Below, piece by piece: positions 14,630 to 15,054 of a DNA stretch of 15,054 nucleotides. The notes below the pieces were generated by a model. It was not told the DNA's origin, searched no databases, and was given only the letters and a program-made list of their open reading frames with translations. Numbering within the stretch: position 1 is the first letter of the stretch; each line of letters opens with the position of its first letter. Position numbers and translations under genes: made by a program. Origin of the DNA: Tannerella sp. (GTDB lineage Bacteria; Bacteroidota; Bacteroidia; Bacteroidales; Tannerellaceae); assembly GCA_031290635.1 (NCBI GenBank), contig JAITNE010000003.1, positions 1-15,054 on the forward strand. Direction: 5' to 3'.

Positions 14630-14654
14630 GGGCAGGGGCAAGCCCAGCCCCTAC
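14630..14654. repeat. GC-rich palindromic repeat at the 3' end of the nuclease gene
   Basis: GGGCAGGGGCAAGCCCAGCC, then CCTAC. GGGGC can pair with GCCCC across a 7-nt loop. It overlaps the last bases of the minus-strand nuclease gene and contributes its TAG stop codon (14651-14653). It resembles G/C-rich dispersed repeats seen in many bacterial genomes, but only one copy is in this window. Confidence 0.5.
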
Positions 14655-15054
14655 ATTATCCTGCTTCCCGCTTCTTTCCCTGAAAAAGCTACTGCAAGGA
14701 GGATTAGACGCTTGCCTTCAACTATATATCGTTCATAGTATTTCTTGTCGTTTATCTGTGCTTCGGCTTCGGACAGCAATCGCTCTAACGGAGCTTCTCG
14801 GTCATGCTTTAACTCGGCTATGACTATCGTGTCTTTCATACGCCAGACAGCGTCTATTCGTCCGACATTAGTCAATAACTCGCTTTCTATGCGGAAACCA
14901 AGCGAATACAGCCATATCATAAACAGGGAGTGATAATATTTCTCTTCAGCAATATGCAGTATCGACGGTACGTATGCTATCATCGCCTTCAGACTGCGAT
15001 TAAAGCCCTCCGAATCAAGCTCTTTAATCTGACATATCATATCTTTCTGCACGA
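14651..15054 (-). CDS. DUF1703-type AAA-ATPase/PD-(D/E)XK nuclease protein, C-terminal part
   Basis: This is the last 134 codons or so of a gene whose start lies beyond the right edge; the GTG at 15052 is internal. The visible part matches the PD-(D/E)XK fold common at the C-terminus of proteins with an AAA-ATPase-like N-terminal domain. EEKYYHSLFMIWLYSLGF is followed by IESELLTNVGRIDAVW, then IVIAELKHD, then AEAQINDKKYYERY and a final LILLAVAFSGKE. Counting from the GTG, the predicted catalytic residues are Asp67 and Glu80-x-Lys82, with Glu58 upstream. The family usually spans about 500 aa and occurs in many copies in Bacteroidetes. Its biological role is not settled, though phage-defence or mobile-element links have been suggested. 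The ending SGKEAGSRIM looks near full length, with the stop in a repeat. Confidence 0.85.
   Translation of the reverse strand, partial: VQKDMICQIKELDSEGFNRSLKAMIAYVPSILHIAEEKYYHSLFMIWLYSLGFRIESELLTNVGRIDAVWRMKDTIVIAELKHDREAPLERLLSEAEAQINDKKYYERYIVEGKRLILLAVAFSGKEAGSRIM

Overview
The window looks like a Bacteroidetes (probably Bacteroidales) chromosome. The grounds are type IX secretion genes (porU, porV), a Bacteroidetes-type promoter (TTG, 19 nt, TATTTTTG), a TonB-dependent receptor, no clear Shine-Dalgarno sequences, and a DUF1703-type nuclease gene. Several families of short dispersed repeats are also present.

Layout, left to right. (1) 1-1333 (+): C-terminal beta-barrel of a TonB-dependent receptor whose start lies outside the window. 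(2) 1334-1632: intergenic, with a palindromic dispersed repeat, a hairpin and the promoter of the next operon. (3) 1633-8654 (+): a tightly packed six-gene operon. It encodes three successive HlyD/MacA-type adaptor lipoproteins, a MacB/FtsX-type permease, a separate ABC ATPase and a TolC-type outer-membrane channel. Together these make a complete tripartite ATP-driven efflux or secretion machine. The unusual part is the three different adaptors for one permease/ATPase pair. (4) 13778-8659 (-): porU, porV and ispF as a convergent operon. It encodes the type IX secretion sortase, its outer-membrane partner, and the MEP-pathway enzyme IspF. (5) 13779-14650: about 870 nt without a convincing gene. 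It holds a purine-rich porU leader, an 11-unit array of 22-nt tandem repeats with two sequence subtypes, and a cluster of REP-like palindromes. That cluster seems to sit inside a split copy of the repeat seen at 1361. (6) 14651-15054 (-): C-terminal part of a DUF1703-type AAA-ATPase/PD-(D/E)XK protein running off the right edge.

How the genes work together: the permease and ATPase power the inner-membrane step, the adaptors bridge the periplasm, and the TolC-like protein forms the outer-membrane exit. The substrate cannot be read from the sequence. PorU and PorV process and attach type IX cargo at the cell surface. Nothing in the sequence links them to the efflux operon apart from adjacency. 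The best candidates for a less-described system are the three-adaptor transporter and the repeat-rich 13.8-14.65 kb region.
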